Made by a program: the position numbers and the translations under genes | Notes under the pieces: model-generated | What the model saw: only the letters and a program-made list of their open reading frames with translations | The model's database searches: none | What the model was told of the DNA's origin: nothing | From: Siphonodentalium dalli | Lineage: Eukaryota > Mollusca > Scaphopoda > Gadilida > Siphonodentaliidae | DNA: 64,000 nucleotides | Assembly (NCBI GenBank): GCA_032622095.1 | Contig: CP136062.1 | Coordinates: forward strand, 160,206,875 to 160,270,874 | Direction: 5' to 3' | In this document: one piece after another, positions 44,001 to 59,300 of the stretch | Numbering within the stretch: the stretch's first letter is position 1 | Layout: each line of letters opens with the position of its first letter

Positions 44001-47000
44001 ATGATGCTATAGGAGATATCATATTACGGTATAATGCTATAGGAGATATCATATTACGGTATAATGCTATAGGAGATATCATATTACGGTATAATGCTAT
44101 AGGAGATATCATATTACGGCGTAATGCTATATGAGATATCATATTATGGTATAATGCTATAGGAGATATCATATTAAGGTATAATGCTATACGAGATATC
44201 ATATTAAGGTATAATGCTATAAGAGATATCATATTACGGTTTAATGCTATAGGAGATATCATATTACGGTATAATGTTATAGGAGATATCATATTACGGT
44301 ATAATGTTATAGGAGATATCATATTACGGTATAATGCTATAGGAGATATCATATTACGGTATAATGTTATAGGAGATATCATATTACGGTATAATGCTAT
44401 AGGAGATATCATATTACGGTATAATGCTATAGGAGATATCATATTACGGTATAATGCTATACGAGATATCATATTACGGTATAATGCTATATGAGATATC
44501 ATATTACGGTATAATGCTATAGGAGATATCATATTACAGTATAATGCTATACGAGATATCATATTACAGTATAATGCTATAGGAGATATCATATTACGGT
44601 ATAATGCTATAGGAGATATCATATTACAGTATAATGCTATAGGAGATATCATATTACGGTATAATGCTATACGAGATATCATATTACGGTATAATGCTAT
44701 TGGAGATATCATATTAAGGTATAATGCTATACGAGATATCATATTACGGTATAATGCTATAGGAGATATCATATTACGGTATAATGCTATAGAAGATATC
44801 ATATTACAGTATAATGCTATACGAGATATCATATTACAGTATAATGCTATAGGAGATATCATATTACGGTATAATGCTATACGAGATATCATATTACGGT
44901 ATAATGCTATGGGAGATATCATATTACGGTATAATGCTATACGAGATATCATATTACGGTATAATGCTATACGAGATATATTACGGTATAATGCTATAGA
45001 AGATATCATATTACAGTATAATGCTATACGAGATATCATATTACAGTATAATGCTATAGGAGATATCATATTACGGTATAATGCTATAGAAGATATCATA
45101 TTACGGTATAATGCTATAGGATATATCATATTACGGTATAATGCTATAGAAGATATCATATTACGGTATAATGCTATTGGAGATATCATATTACGGTATA
45201 ATGCTATAGGATATATCATATTACGGTATAATGCTATAGGATATATTATATTACGGTATAATGCTATAGGAGATATCATATTACGGTATAATGCTATACG
45301 AGATATCATATTACGGTATAATGCTATAGAAGATATCATATTACGGTATAATGCTATAGGAGATATCATATTACGGTATAATGCTATAGGAGATATCATA
45401 TTACGGTATAATGCTATACGAGATATCATATTACGGTATAATGCTATATGAGATATCATATTACGGTATAATGCTATACGAGATATCATATTACGGTATA
45501 ATGCTATAGAAGATATCATATTACGGTATAATGCTATAGAAGATATCATATTACGGTATAATGCTATAGGATATATCATATTACGGTATAATGCTATAGA
45601 AGATATCATATTACGGTATAATGCTATAGGAGATATCATATTACGGTATAATGCTATAGAAGATATCATATTACAGTATAATGCTATACGATGTATCATA
45701 TTACGTTATAATGCTATAGGAGATATCATATTACGGTATAATGCTTATAGGAGATATCATATAACGGTATAATGCTATACGAGATATATTACGGTATAAT
45801 GCTATAGGAGATATCATATTACGGTATAATGCTATACGAGATATCATATTACGGTATAATGCTATACGAGATATCATATTACAGTATAATGCTATACGAG
45901 ATATCATATTACGGTATAATGCTATACGAGATATCATATTACGGTATAATGATATAGGAGATATCATATTACGGTATAATGATATAGGAGATATCATATT
46001 ACGGTATAATGCGATAGGAGATATATTACGGTATAATGCTATAGGAGATATCATATTACGGTATAATGCTATAGGAGATATCATATTACGGTATAATGCT
46101 ATAGGAGATAATCATATTACGGTATAATGCTATAGGATATATCATATTACGGTATAATGCTATAGGATATATCATATTACGGTATAATGCTATAGAAGAT
46201 ATCATATTACGGTATAATGCTATAGGAGATATCATATTACGGTATAATGCTATAGGAGATATCATATTACGGTATAATGCTATAGGAGATATCATATTAC
46301 GGTATATTGCTATAGGAGATATCATATTACGGTATAATGCTATAGGAGATATCATATTACGGTATAATGTTATACGAGATATCATATTACGGTATAATGA
46401 TATAGGAGATATCATATTACGGTATAATGCTATAGGAGATATCATATTACGGTATAATGCTATAGGAGATATCATATTACGGTATAATGCTATCGGAGAT
46501 ATCATATTACGGTATAATGCTATACGAGATATCATATTACGGTATAATGCTATACGAGATATCATATTACGGTATAATGCTATAGGAGATATCATATTAC
46601 GGTATAATGCTATACGAGATATCATATTACGGTATAATGCTATAGGAGATATCATATTACGGTATAATGCTATAGGAGATATCATATTACGGTATAATGC
46701 TATAGGAGATATCATATTACGGTATAATGCTATAGGAGATATCATATTACGGTATAATGCTATTGGAGAAATCATATTACGGTATAATGCTATAGGAGAT
46801 ATCATATTACGGTATAATGCTATAGGAGATATCATATTACGGTATAATGCTATAGGAGATATCATATTACGGTATAATGCTATAGGAGATATCATATTAC
46901 GGTATAATGCTATAGGAGATATCATATTACGGTATAATGCTATAGGAGATATCATATTACGGTATAATGCTATAGAAGATATCATATTACAGTATGATGC

Positions 47001-49937
47001 TATACGAGATATCATATTACAGTATAATGCTATACGAGATATCATATTACGGTATAATGCTATAGGAGATATTATATTACGGTATAATGCTATAGGAGAT
47101 ATCATATTACAGTATAATGCTATACGAGATATCATATTACGGTATAATGCTATAGGAGATATCATATTACGGTATAATGCTATAGGAGATATCATATTAC
47201 AGTATAATGCTATACGATATATCATATTACGGTTTAATGCTATAGGAGATATCATATTACGGTATAATGCTATAGGAGATATCATATTACGGTATAATGC
47301 TATACGAGATATCATATTACGGTATAATGCTATAGAAGATATCATATTATGGTATAATGCTATAGGAGATATCATATTACGGTATAATGCTATAGGAGAT
47401 ATCATATTACGGTATAATGCTATAGGAGATATCATATTACGGTATAATGCTATAGGAGATATCATATTACGGTATAATGCTATAGGATATATCATATTAC
47501 GGTATAATGCTATATGAGATATCATATTATGGTATAATGCTATAGGAGATATCATATTACAGTATAATGCTATACGAGATATCATATTACGGTATAATGC
47601 TATACGAGATATCATATTACGGTTTAATGCTATAGGAGATATCATATTACGGTTTAATGCTATAGGAGATATCATATTACGGTATAATGCTATAGAAGAT
47701 ATCATATTACGGTATAATGCTATACGAGATATCATATTACGGTTTAATGCTATAGGAGATATCATATTACGGTATAATGCTATAGGAGATATCATATTAC
47801 GGTATAATGCTATAGGAGATATCATATTACGGTATAATGCTATACGAGATATCATATTACGGTATGATGCTATATGAGATATCATATTGCGGTATAATGC
47901 TATAGAAGATATCATATTACGGTATAATGCTACACGAGATATCATATTACGGTATGATGCTATAGGAGATATCATATTACGGTATAATGCTATAGGAGAT
48001 ATCATATTACGGTATAATGCTATAGGAGATATCATATTACGGTATAATGCTATAGGAGATATCATATTACGGCATAATGCTATATGAGATATCATATTAT
48101 GGTATAATGCTATAGGAGATATCATATTAAGGTATAATGCTATACGAGATATCATATTAAGGTATAATGCTATAAGAGATATCATATTACGGTTTAATGC
48201 TATAGGAGATATCATATTACGGTATAATGTTATAGGAGATATCATATTACGGTATAATGTTATAGGAGATATCATATTACGGTATAATGCTATAGGAGAT
48301 ATCATATTACGGTATAATGTTATAGGAGATATCATATTACGGTATAATGCTATAGGAGATATCATATTACGGTATAATGCTATAGGAGATATCATATTAC
48401 GGTATAATGCTATACGAGATATCATATTACGGTATAATGCTATATGAGATATCATATTACGGTATAATGCTATAGGAGATATCATATTACAGTATAATGC
48501 TATAGGAGATATCATATTACGGTATACTGCTATAGGAGATATCATATTACGGTATACTGCTATAGGAGATAACATATTACGGTATAATGCTATAGGAGAT
48601 ATCATATTACGGTTTAATGCTATACGAGATATCATATTACGGTATAATGCTATAGGAGATATCATATTACGGTATAATGCTATAGGAGATATCATATTAC
48701 GATATAATGCTATAGGAGATATCATATTACGGTATAATGCTATAGGAGATATCATATTACGGTATAATGCTATAGGAGATATCATATTACGGTATAATGC
48801 TATAGGAGATATCATATTACGGTATAATGCTATAGGAGATATCATATTACGGTATAATGCTATATGAGATATCATATTACGGTATAATGCTATACGAGAT
48901 ATCATATTACGGTATAATGCTATACGAGATATCATATTACGGTATAATGCTATACGAGATATCATATTACGGTATAATGCTATAGGAGATATCATATTAC
49001 GGTATAATGCTATAGGAGATATCATATTACGGTTTAATGCTATACGAGATATCATATTACGGTTTAATGCTATACGAGATATCATATTACGGTATAATGC
49101 TATAGAAGATATCATATTACGGTATAATGCTATAGGATATATCATATTACAGTATAATGCTATACGAGATATCATATTACGGTATAATGCTATACGAGAT
49201 ATCATATTACGGTATAATGCTATACGAGATATCATATTACGGTATAATGCTATAGGAGATATCATATTACGGTATAATGCTATAGAAGATATCATATTAC
49301 GGTATAATGCTATACAAGATATCATATTACAGTATAATGCTATAGGAGATATCATATTACGGTATAATGCTATAGGGGATATCATATTACGGTATAATGC
49401 TATAGGAGATATCATATTACGGTATAATGCTATAGGAGATATCATATTACGGTATAATGCTATAGGAGATAATCATATTACGGTATAATGCTATACGAGA
49501 TATCATATTACGGTTTAATGCTATACGAGATATCATATTACGGTTTAATGCTATAGAAGATATCATATTACGGTATAATGCTATAGGAGATATCATATTA
49601 CGGTATAATGCTATAGGAGATATCATATTACGGTATAATGCTATACGAGATATCATATTACGGTTTAATGATATACGAGATATCATATTACGGTTTAATG
49701 CTATACGAGATATCATATTACGGTATAATGCTATAGAAGATATCATATTACGGTATAATGCTATAGGAGATATCATATTACGGTATAATGCTATACGAGA
49801 TATCATATTACGGTATAATGCTATAGGAGATATCATATTACGGTATAATGCTATACGAGATATCATATTACGGTATAATGCTATAGAAGATATCATATTA
49901 CGGTATAACGCTATAGGAGATATCATATTACGGTATA
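41001..49937. repeat. 30-bp satellite, left block (about 298 units)
   Basis: Unit TATAATGCTATAGGAGATAT followed by CATATTACGG. Most units differ only in the block after CTATA (GGAGAT, CGAGAT, GAAGAT, TGAGAT, GGATAT) or at the CpG (ACGG, ACAG, ATGG). Rare indels serve as markers: 27-bp units (GAGATATATTACGG), an extra T at about 42020 and 45745, and an extra A at about 42178, 46110 and 49471. These show multi-kilobase duplications, for example with an offset of 3932 bp. Open frames of up to 1181 codons on the minus strand (repeats of MISPIALYRN) arise because 30 is a multiple of three and the unit lacks stops there. Confidence 0.97.
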
Positions 49938-50361
49938 TAGATAGAACGACACAAGTGTGTGAACTGGTTAACGTTATTGCACGAGTTTGTTGTGACGCGA
50001 TGGTAAAACGAGAACGGAGGTTCGAGTTTTACCTCGCGGCACGACAAACGAGTCCAATAACGTTAACATGTTCACACAACTGTGTTGTTCTATGTTTATT
50101 GCACGCTCTGAAGGTTGCAGCTTTTAACATACTAACATTTAGTCGATATTGTTGTATTTAATTGAACAAACATGTGCTTAATGTAGACTATACCCCATAA
50201 TTTAGCGAAGACATTTTCTGTTAAAGTTGACGTCACCAGTGACGTTGTTGACGTAATAGGTTTGTATTGTTCAAGAACAATACACATTTTTTTATTGAAC
50301 GTTTCAATTCTTCTGTATTTTGCTGTATTTCGCACAAATAAGCCATTGGGTGTGCAATAAA
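49938..50361. mobile_element. 424-bp foldback-containing insert in the satellite
   Basis: The satellite breaks inside a unit after TATA (49934-49937) and resumes with the next base of the unit (ATGCTATAGG) at 50362, so the insertion is precise. The left ~150 bp (49945-50092) is an imperfect palindrome: GTTAACGTTATTGCACGAG pairs with ACTCGTTTGTCGTG-type sequence reversed, and the centre GGTAAAAC/GTTTTACC is also paired. The right part is bounded by TTTATTGCAC (50095) and GTGCAATAAA (50352-50361). It also holds the hairpin TGTATTGTTC-AA-GAACAATACA at 50263-50284. No coding region is recognised. The origin is unknown; it may be one element or two. Confidence 0.75.
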
Positions 50362-53300
50362 ATGCTATAGGAGATATCATATTACGGTATAATGATATAG
50401 GAGATATCATATTACGGTATAATGATATAGGAGATATCATATTACGGTATAATGCTATAGGAGATATCATATTACGGTATAATGCTATAGGAGATATCAT
50501 ATTACGGTATAATGCTATTGGATATATCATATTACAGTATAATGCTATACGAGATATCATATTACGGTATAATGCTATACGAGATATCATATTACGGTAT
50601 AATGCTATAGGAGATATCATATTACGGTATAATGCTATAGAAGATATCATATTACAGTATAATGATATAGGAGATATCATATTACGGTATAATGCTATAG
50701 GAGATATCATATTACGGTATAATGCTATAGGGGATATCATTACGGTATAATGCTATAGGAGATATCATATTACGGTATAATGCTATAGGAGATATCATAT
50801 TACGGTATAATGCTATACGAGATATCATATTACGGTATAATGCTATACGAGATATCATATTACGGTATAATGCTATTGGAGATATCATATTAAGGTATAA
50901 TGCTATACGAGATATCATATTACGGTATAATGTTATAGGAGATATCATATTACGGTATAATGCTATAGGAGATATCATATTACGGTATAATGCTATAGGA
51001 GATATCATATTACGGTATAATGCTATAGGAGATATCATATTACGGTATAATGCTATACGAGATATCATATTACGGTATAATGCTATAGGATATATCATAT
51101 TACGGTATAATGCTATAGGAGATATCATATTACGGTATAATGCTATAGGAGATATCATATTACGGTATAATGCTATAGGAGATATCATATTACGGTATAA
51201 TGCTATACGAGATATCATATTACGGTATAATGCTATAGGATATATCATATTACGGTATAATGCTATACGAGATATCATATTACGGTATAATGCTATAGAA
51301 GATATCATATTACGGTATAATGCTATAGGAGATATCATATTACGGTATAATGCTATACGAGATATATTACGGTTTAATGCTATACGAGATATCATATTAC
51401 GGTATAATGCTATACGAGATATCATATTATGGTATAATGCTATAGGAGATATCATATTACGGTTTAATGCTATAGGAGATATCATATTACAGTATAATGC
51501 TATAGGAGATATCATATTACGGTATACTGCTATAGGAGATATCATATTACGGTATACTGCTATAGGAGATAACATATTACGGTATAATGCTATAGGAGAT
51601 ATCATATTACGGTTTAATGCTATACGAGATATCATATTACGGTATAATGCTATAGGAGATATCATATTACGGTATAATGCTGTAGGAGATATCATATTAC
51701 GGTATAATGCTATAGGAGATATCATATTACGGTATAATGCTATAGGAGATATCATATTACGGTATAATGCTATAGGAGATATCATATTACGGTATAATGC
51801 TATAGGAGATATCATATTACGGTATAATGCTATAGGAGATATCATATTACGGTATAATGCTATAGGAGATATCATATTACGGTATAATGCTATATGAGAT
51901 ATCATATTACGGTATAATGCTATACGAGATATCACATTACGGTATAATGCTATACGAGATATCATATTACGGTATAATGCTATAGGAGATATCATATTAC
52001 GGTATAATGCTATAGGAGATATCATATTACGGTATAATGCTATAGGAGATATCATATTACGGTTTAATGCTATACGAGATATCATATTACGGTTTAATGC
52101 TATACGAGATATCATATTACGGTATAATGCTATAGAAGATATCATATTACGGTATAATGCTATAGGATATATCATATTACAGTATAATGCTATACGAGAT
52201 ATCATATTACGGTATAATGCTATACGAGATATCATATTACGGTATAATGCTATACGAGATATCATATTACGGTATAATGCTATAGGAGATATCATATTAC
52301 GGTATAATGCTATAGAAGATATCATATTACGGTATAATGCTATACAATATATCATATTACAGTATAATGCTATAGGAGATATCATATTACGGTATAATGA
52401 TATAGGGGATATCATATTACGGTATAATGCTATAGGAGATATCATATTACGGTATAATGCTATACGAGATATCATATTACGGTTTAATGCTATACGAGAT
52501 ATCATATTACGGTTTAATGCTATAGAAGATATCATATTACGGTATAATGCTATAGGAGATATCATATTACGGTATAATGCTATAGGAGATATCATATTAC
52601 GTTATAATGCTATACGAGATATCATATTACGGTTTAATGCTATACGAGATATCATATTACGGTTTAATGCTATACGAGATATCATATTACGGTATAATGC
52701 TATAGAAGATATCATATTACGGTATAATGCTATAGTAGATATCATATTACGGTATAATGCTATACGAGATATCATATTACGGTATAATGCTATAGAAGAT
52801 ATCATATTACGGTATAACGCTATAGGAGATATCATATTACGGTATAATGCTATAGGAGATATCATATTACGGTATAATGATATAGGAGATATCATATTAC
52901 GGTATAATGATATAGGAGATATCATATTACGGTATAATGCTATAGGAGATATCATATTACGGTATAATGCTATAGGAGATATCATATTACGGTATAATGC
53001 TATTGGATATATCATATTACAGTATAATGCTATACGAGATATCATATTACGGTATAATGCTATACGAGATATCATATTACGGTATAATGCTATAGGAGAT
53101 ATCATATTACGGTATAATGCTATAGAAGATATCATATTACGGTATAATGCTATACGAGATATCATATTACAGTATAATGATATAGGAGATATCATATTAC
53201 AGTATAATGATATAGGAGATATCATATTACGGTATAATGCTATATGGGATATCATATTACGGTATAATGCTATAGGAGATATCATATTACGGTATAATGC

Positions 53301-56300
53301 TATAGGAGATATCATATTACGGTATAATGCTATACGAGATATCATATTACGGTATAATGCTATAGGAGATATCATATTACGGTATAATGCTATTGGAGAT
53401 ATCATATTAAGGTATAATGCTATACGAGATATCATATTAAGGTATAATGCTATACGAGATATCATATTACGGTATAATGCTATAGGAGATATCATAGTAC
53501 GGTATAATGCTATAGGAGATATCATATTACGGTATAATGCTATAGGAGATATCATATTACGGTATAATGCTATACGAGATATCATATTACGGTATAATGC
53601 TATAGGAGATATCATATTACGGTATAATGCTATAGGAGATATCATATTACGGTATAATGCTATAGGATATATCATATTACGGTATAATGCTATAGGAGAT
53701 ATCATATTACGGTATAATGCTATACGAGATATCATATTACGGTATAATGCTATAGGATATATCATATTACGGTATAATGCTATACGAGATATCATATTAC
53801 GGTATAATGCTATAGAAGATATCATATTACGGTATAATGCTATAGGAGATATCATATTACGGTATAATGCTATACGAGATATATTACGGTTTAATGCTAT
53901 ACGAGATATCATATTACGGTATAATGCTATACGAGATATCATATTATGGTATAATGCTATAGGAGATATCATATTACGGTTTAATGCTATAGGAGATATC
54001 ATATTACGGTATAATGCTATAGGAGATATCATATTACGGTATAATGCTATAGGAGATATCATATTACGGTATAATGCTAAACGAGATATCATATTACGGT
54101 TTAATGATATAGGATATATCATATTACGGTATAATGCTATAGGAGATATCATATTACGCTATAATGCTATAGGAGATATCATATTACAGTATAATGCTAT
54201 ACGAGATATCATATTACGGTTTAATGCTATACGAGATATCATATTACGGTATAATGCTATTGGAGATATCATATTACGGTATAATGATATAGGAGATATC
54301 ATATTACGGTATAATGCTATACGAGATATCATATTACGGTATAATGCTATACGAGATATCATATTACGGTATAATGCTATAGGAGATATCATATTACGGT
54401 ATAATGCTATAGGAGATATCATATTGCGGTATAATGCTATAGGAGATATCATATTACGGTATAATGCTATTGGATATATCATATTACAGTATAATGCTAT
54501 AGGAGATATCATATTATGGTATAATGCTATTGGAGATATCATATTACGGTATAATGCTATAGGAGATATCATATTACAGTATAATGCTATACGAGATATA
54601 TTACGGTATAATGCTATACGAGATATATTACGGTATAATGCTATACGAGATATCATATTACGGTATAATGCTATAGGAGATATCATATTACGGTATAATG
54701 CTATAGGAGATATCATATTACGGTATAATGCTATAGGGGATATCATATTACGGTATAATGCTATAGGAGATATCATATTGCAGTATAATGCTATAGGAGA
54801 TATCGTATTATGGTATAATGCTATTGGAGATATCATATTACGGTATAATGCTATACGAGATATCATATTACGGTATAATGCTATACGAGATATCATATTA
54901 CGGTATAATGCTATAGGAGATATCATATTACGGTATAATGCTATAGGAGATATCATATTACGGTATAATGCTATTGGATATATCATATTACAGTATAATG
55001 CTATAGGATATATCATATTACGGTATAATGCTATAGGAGATATCATATTACGGTATAATGCTATTGGATATATCATATTACAGTATAATGCTATAGGATA
55101 TATCATATTATGGTATAATGCTATTGGAGATATCATATTACGGTATAATGCTATAGGAGATATCATATTACAGTATAATGCTATACGAGATATATTACGG
55201 TATAATGCTATAGGAGATATCATATTATGGTATAATGCTATTGGAGATATCATATTACAGTATAATGCTATAGGAAATATCATATTACGGTATAATGCTA
55301 TAGGAGATATCATATTACGGTATAATGCTATAGGAGATATCATATTACGGTATAATGCTATAGGAGATATCATATTACGGTATAATGCTATAGGAGATAT
55401 CATATTACAGTATAATGCTATACGAGATATATTACGGTATAATGCTATACGAGATATCATATTACGGTATAATGCTATAGGAGATATCATATTACGGTAT
55501 AATGCTATAGGAGATATCATATTACGGTATAATGCTATAGGGGATATCATATTACGGTATAATGCTATAGGAGATATCATATTACAGTATAATGCTACAG
55601 GAGATATCATATTATGGTATAATGCTATAGGGGATATCATATTACGGTATAATGCTATAGGAGATATCATATTACGGTATAATTATATAGGAGATATCAT
55701 ATTACGGTATAATGCTATAGGAGATATCATATTACGGTATAATGCTATAGGAGATATCATATTACAGTATAATGCTATATGATATATCATATTACGGTAT
55801 AATGCTACACGAGATATCATATTACGGTATAATGCTATAGGAGATATAATATTACGGTATAATGCTATAGGATATATCATATTACGGTATAATGCTATAT
55901 GAGATATCATATTACGGTATAATGCTATAGGAGATATCATATTACAGTATAATGCTATAGGATATATCATATTACGGTATAGTGCTATAGGAGATATCAT
56001 ATTACGGTATAATGCTATAGGATATATCATATTACGGTATAATGCTATAGGATATATCATATTACGGTATAATGCTATAGGAGATATCATATTACGGTAT
56101 ATTGCTATTGGAGATATCATATTACGGTATAATGCTATAGGAGATATCATTTTACGGTATAATGCTATAGGAGATATCATTTTACGGTATAATGCTATAG
56201 GAGATATCATATTACGGTATAATGCTATAGGAGATATCATATTACGGTATAATGCTATAGGAGATATCATATTACGGTATAATGCTATAGGGGATATCAT

Positions 56301-59300
56301 ATTACGGTATAATGCTATAGGGGATATCATATTACGGTATAATGCTATAGCGGATATCATATTACGGTATAATGCTATACGAGATATCATATTACGGTAT
56401 AATGCTATTGGAGACATCATATTACGGTATAATGCTATTGGAGACATCATATTACGGTATAATGCTATAGGAGATATCATATTACGGTATAATGCTATAG
56501 GAGATATCATATTACGGTATAATGCTATAGGATATATCATATTACGGTATAATGCTATAGGATATATCATATTACGGTATAATGCTATAGGAGATATCAT
56601 ATTACGGTATAATGCTATAGGAGATATCATATTACGGTATAATGCTATACGAGATATCATATTACAGTATAATGCTATAGGATATATCATATTACGGTAT
56701 AATGCTATACGAGATATCATATTACGGTATAATGCTATAGGATATATCATATTACGGTATAATGCTATAGGATATATCATATTACGGTATAATGCTATAG
56801 GAGATATCATATTATGGTATAATGCTATTGGAGATATCATATTACGGTATAATGCTATAGGAGATATCATTTTACGGTATAATGCTATAGGAGATATCAT
56901 ATTACGGTATAATGCTATAGGAGATATCATATTACGGTATAATGCTATAGGATATATCATATTACGGTATAATGCTATAGGAGATATCATATTACGGCAT
57001 AATGCTATATGGGATATCATATTACGGTATAATGCTATAGGAGATATCATATTACGGTATAATGCTATAGGAGATATCATATTACGGCATAATGCTATAG
57101 GAGATATCATATTACGGTATAATGCTATAGGAGATATCATATTACGGCATAATGCTATAGGATATATCATATTACGGTATAATGCTATAGGGGATATCAT
57201 ATTACGGTATAATGCTATAGGGGATATCATATTACGGTATAATGCTATACGAGATATCATATTACGGTATAATGCTATTGGAGACATCATATTACGGTAT
57301 AATGCTATACGATATATCATATTACGGTATAATGCTATACGAGATATCATATTACGGTATAATGCTATAGGAGATATCATATTACAGTATAATGCTATAG
57401 GAGATATCATATTACAGTATAATACTATACGAGATATCATATTACGGTATAATGCTATAGAAGATATCATATTACGGTATAATGCTATACGAGATATCAT
57501 ATTACGGTATAATGCTATACGAGATATCATATTACAGTATAATGCTATAGAAGATATCATATTACGGTATAATGCTATAGGAGATATAATATTATGGTAT
57601 AATGCTATAGGAGATATCATATTATGGTATAATGCTATAGAAGATATCATATTACGGTATAATGCTATAGGAGATATCATATTATGGTATAATGCTATAG
57701 GAGATATCATATTACGGTATAATGCTATACGAGATATCATATTACAGTATAATGCTATACGAGCTATCATATTACGGTATAATGCTATAGGAGATATCAT
57801 ATTACGGTATAATGCTATACGATATATCATATTACGGTATAATGCTATAGGAGATATCATATTACGGTATAATGCTATAGGAGATATCATTTTACGGTAT
57901 AATGCTATAGAATATATCATATTACGGTATAATGCTATAGGATATATCATATTACGGTATAATGCTATAGGATATATCATATTACAGTATAATGCTATAG
58001 GAGATATCATATTACGGTATAATGCTATAGGAGATATCATATTACGGTATGATGCTATACGAGATATCATATTACGGTATAATGATATACGAGATATCAT
58101 ATTACGGTATGATGCTATACGAGATATCATATTACGGTATAATGATATACGAGATATCATATTACGGTATAATGCTATAGGAGATATCATATTACGGTAT
58201 AATGCTATAGGAGATATCATATTACGGTATAATGCTATAGGAGATATCATATTACGGTATAATGCTATAGGAGATATCATATTACGGTATAATGCTATAC
58301 GAGATATCATATTACGGTATAATGCTATACGAGATATCATATTACGGTATAATGCTATACGAGATATCATATTACGGTAGAATGCTATAGGGGATATCAT
58401 ATTACGGTATGATGCTATCCGAGATATCATATTACGGTATAATGCTATACGAGATATCATATTACGGTAGAATGCTATAGGGGATATCATATTACGGTAT
58501 GATGCTATCCGAGATATCATATTACGGTATAATGCTATACGAGATATCATATTACGGTATAATGCTATAGGATATATCATATTACGGTATAATGCTATAC
58601 GAGATATCATATTACGGTATAATGCTATAGGAGATATCATATTACGGTATAATGCTATACGAGATATCATATTACGGTATAATGCTATAGGAGATATCAT
58701 ATTACGGTATAATGCTATAGGAGATATCATATTACGGTATAATGCTATAGGAGATATCATATTACGGTATAATGCTATACGAGATATCATATTACGGTAT
58801 AATGCTATACGAGATAGCATAGTACGGTATAATGCTATAGGAGATATCATATTACGGTATAATGCTATACGAGATATCATATTGCGGTATAATGCTATAG
58901 GAGATATCATATCACGGTATAATGCTATAGGAGATATCATATTACGGTATAATGCTATACGAGATATCATATTACGGTATAATGCTATAGGAGATATCAT
59001 ATTACGGTATAATGCTATACGAGATATCATATTACGGTATAATGCTATACGAGATATCATATTACGGTATAATGCTATAGGAGATATCATATTACGGTAT
59101 AATGCTATACGAGATATCATATTACGGTATAATGCTATACGAGATATCATATTACGGTATAATGCTATACGAGATATCATATTACGGTATAATGCTATAG
59201 GAGATATCATATTACGGTATAATGCTATACGAGATATCATATTATGGTATAATGCTATAGGAGATATCATATTACGGTATAATGCTATAGGATATATCAT

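Noticed and set aside
50000-50030. GGTTCGAGTT resembling a tRNA B box, suggesting a SINE
   Set aside because: No A box at the right distance. The motif lies in one arm of the palindrome, and its complement lies in the other.
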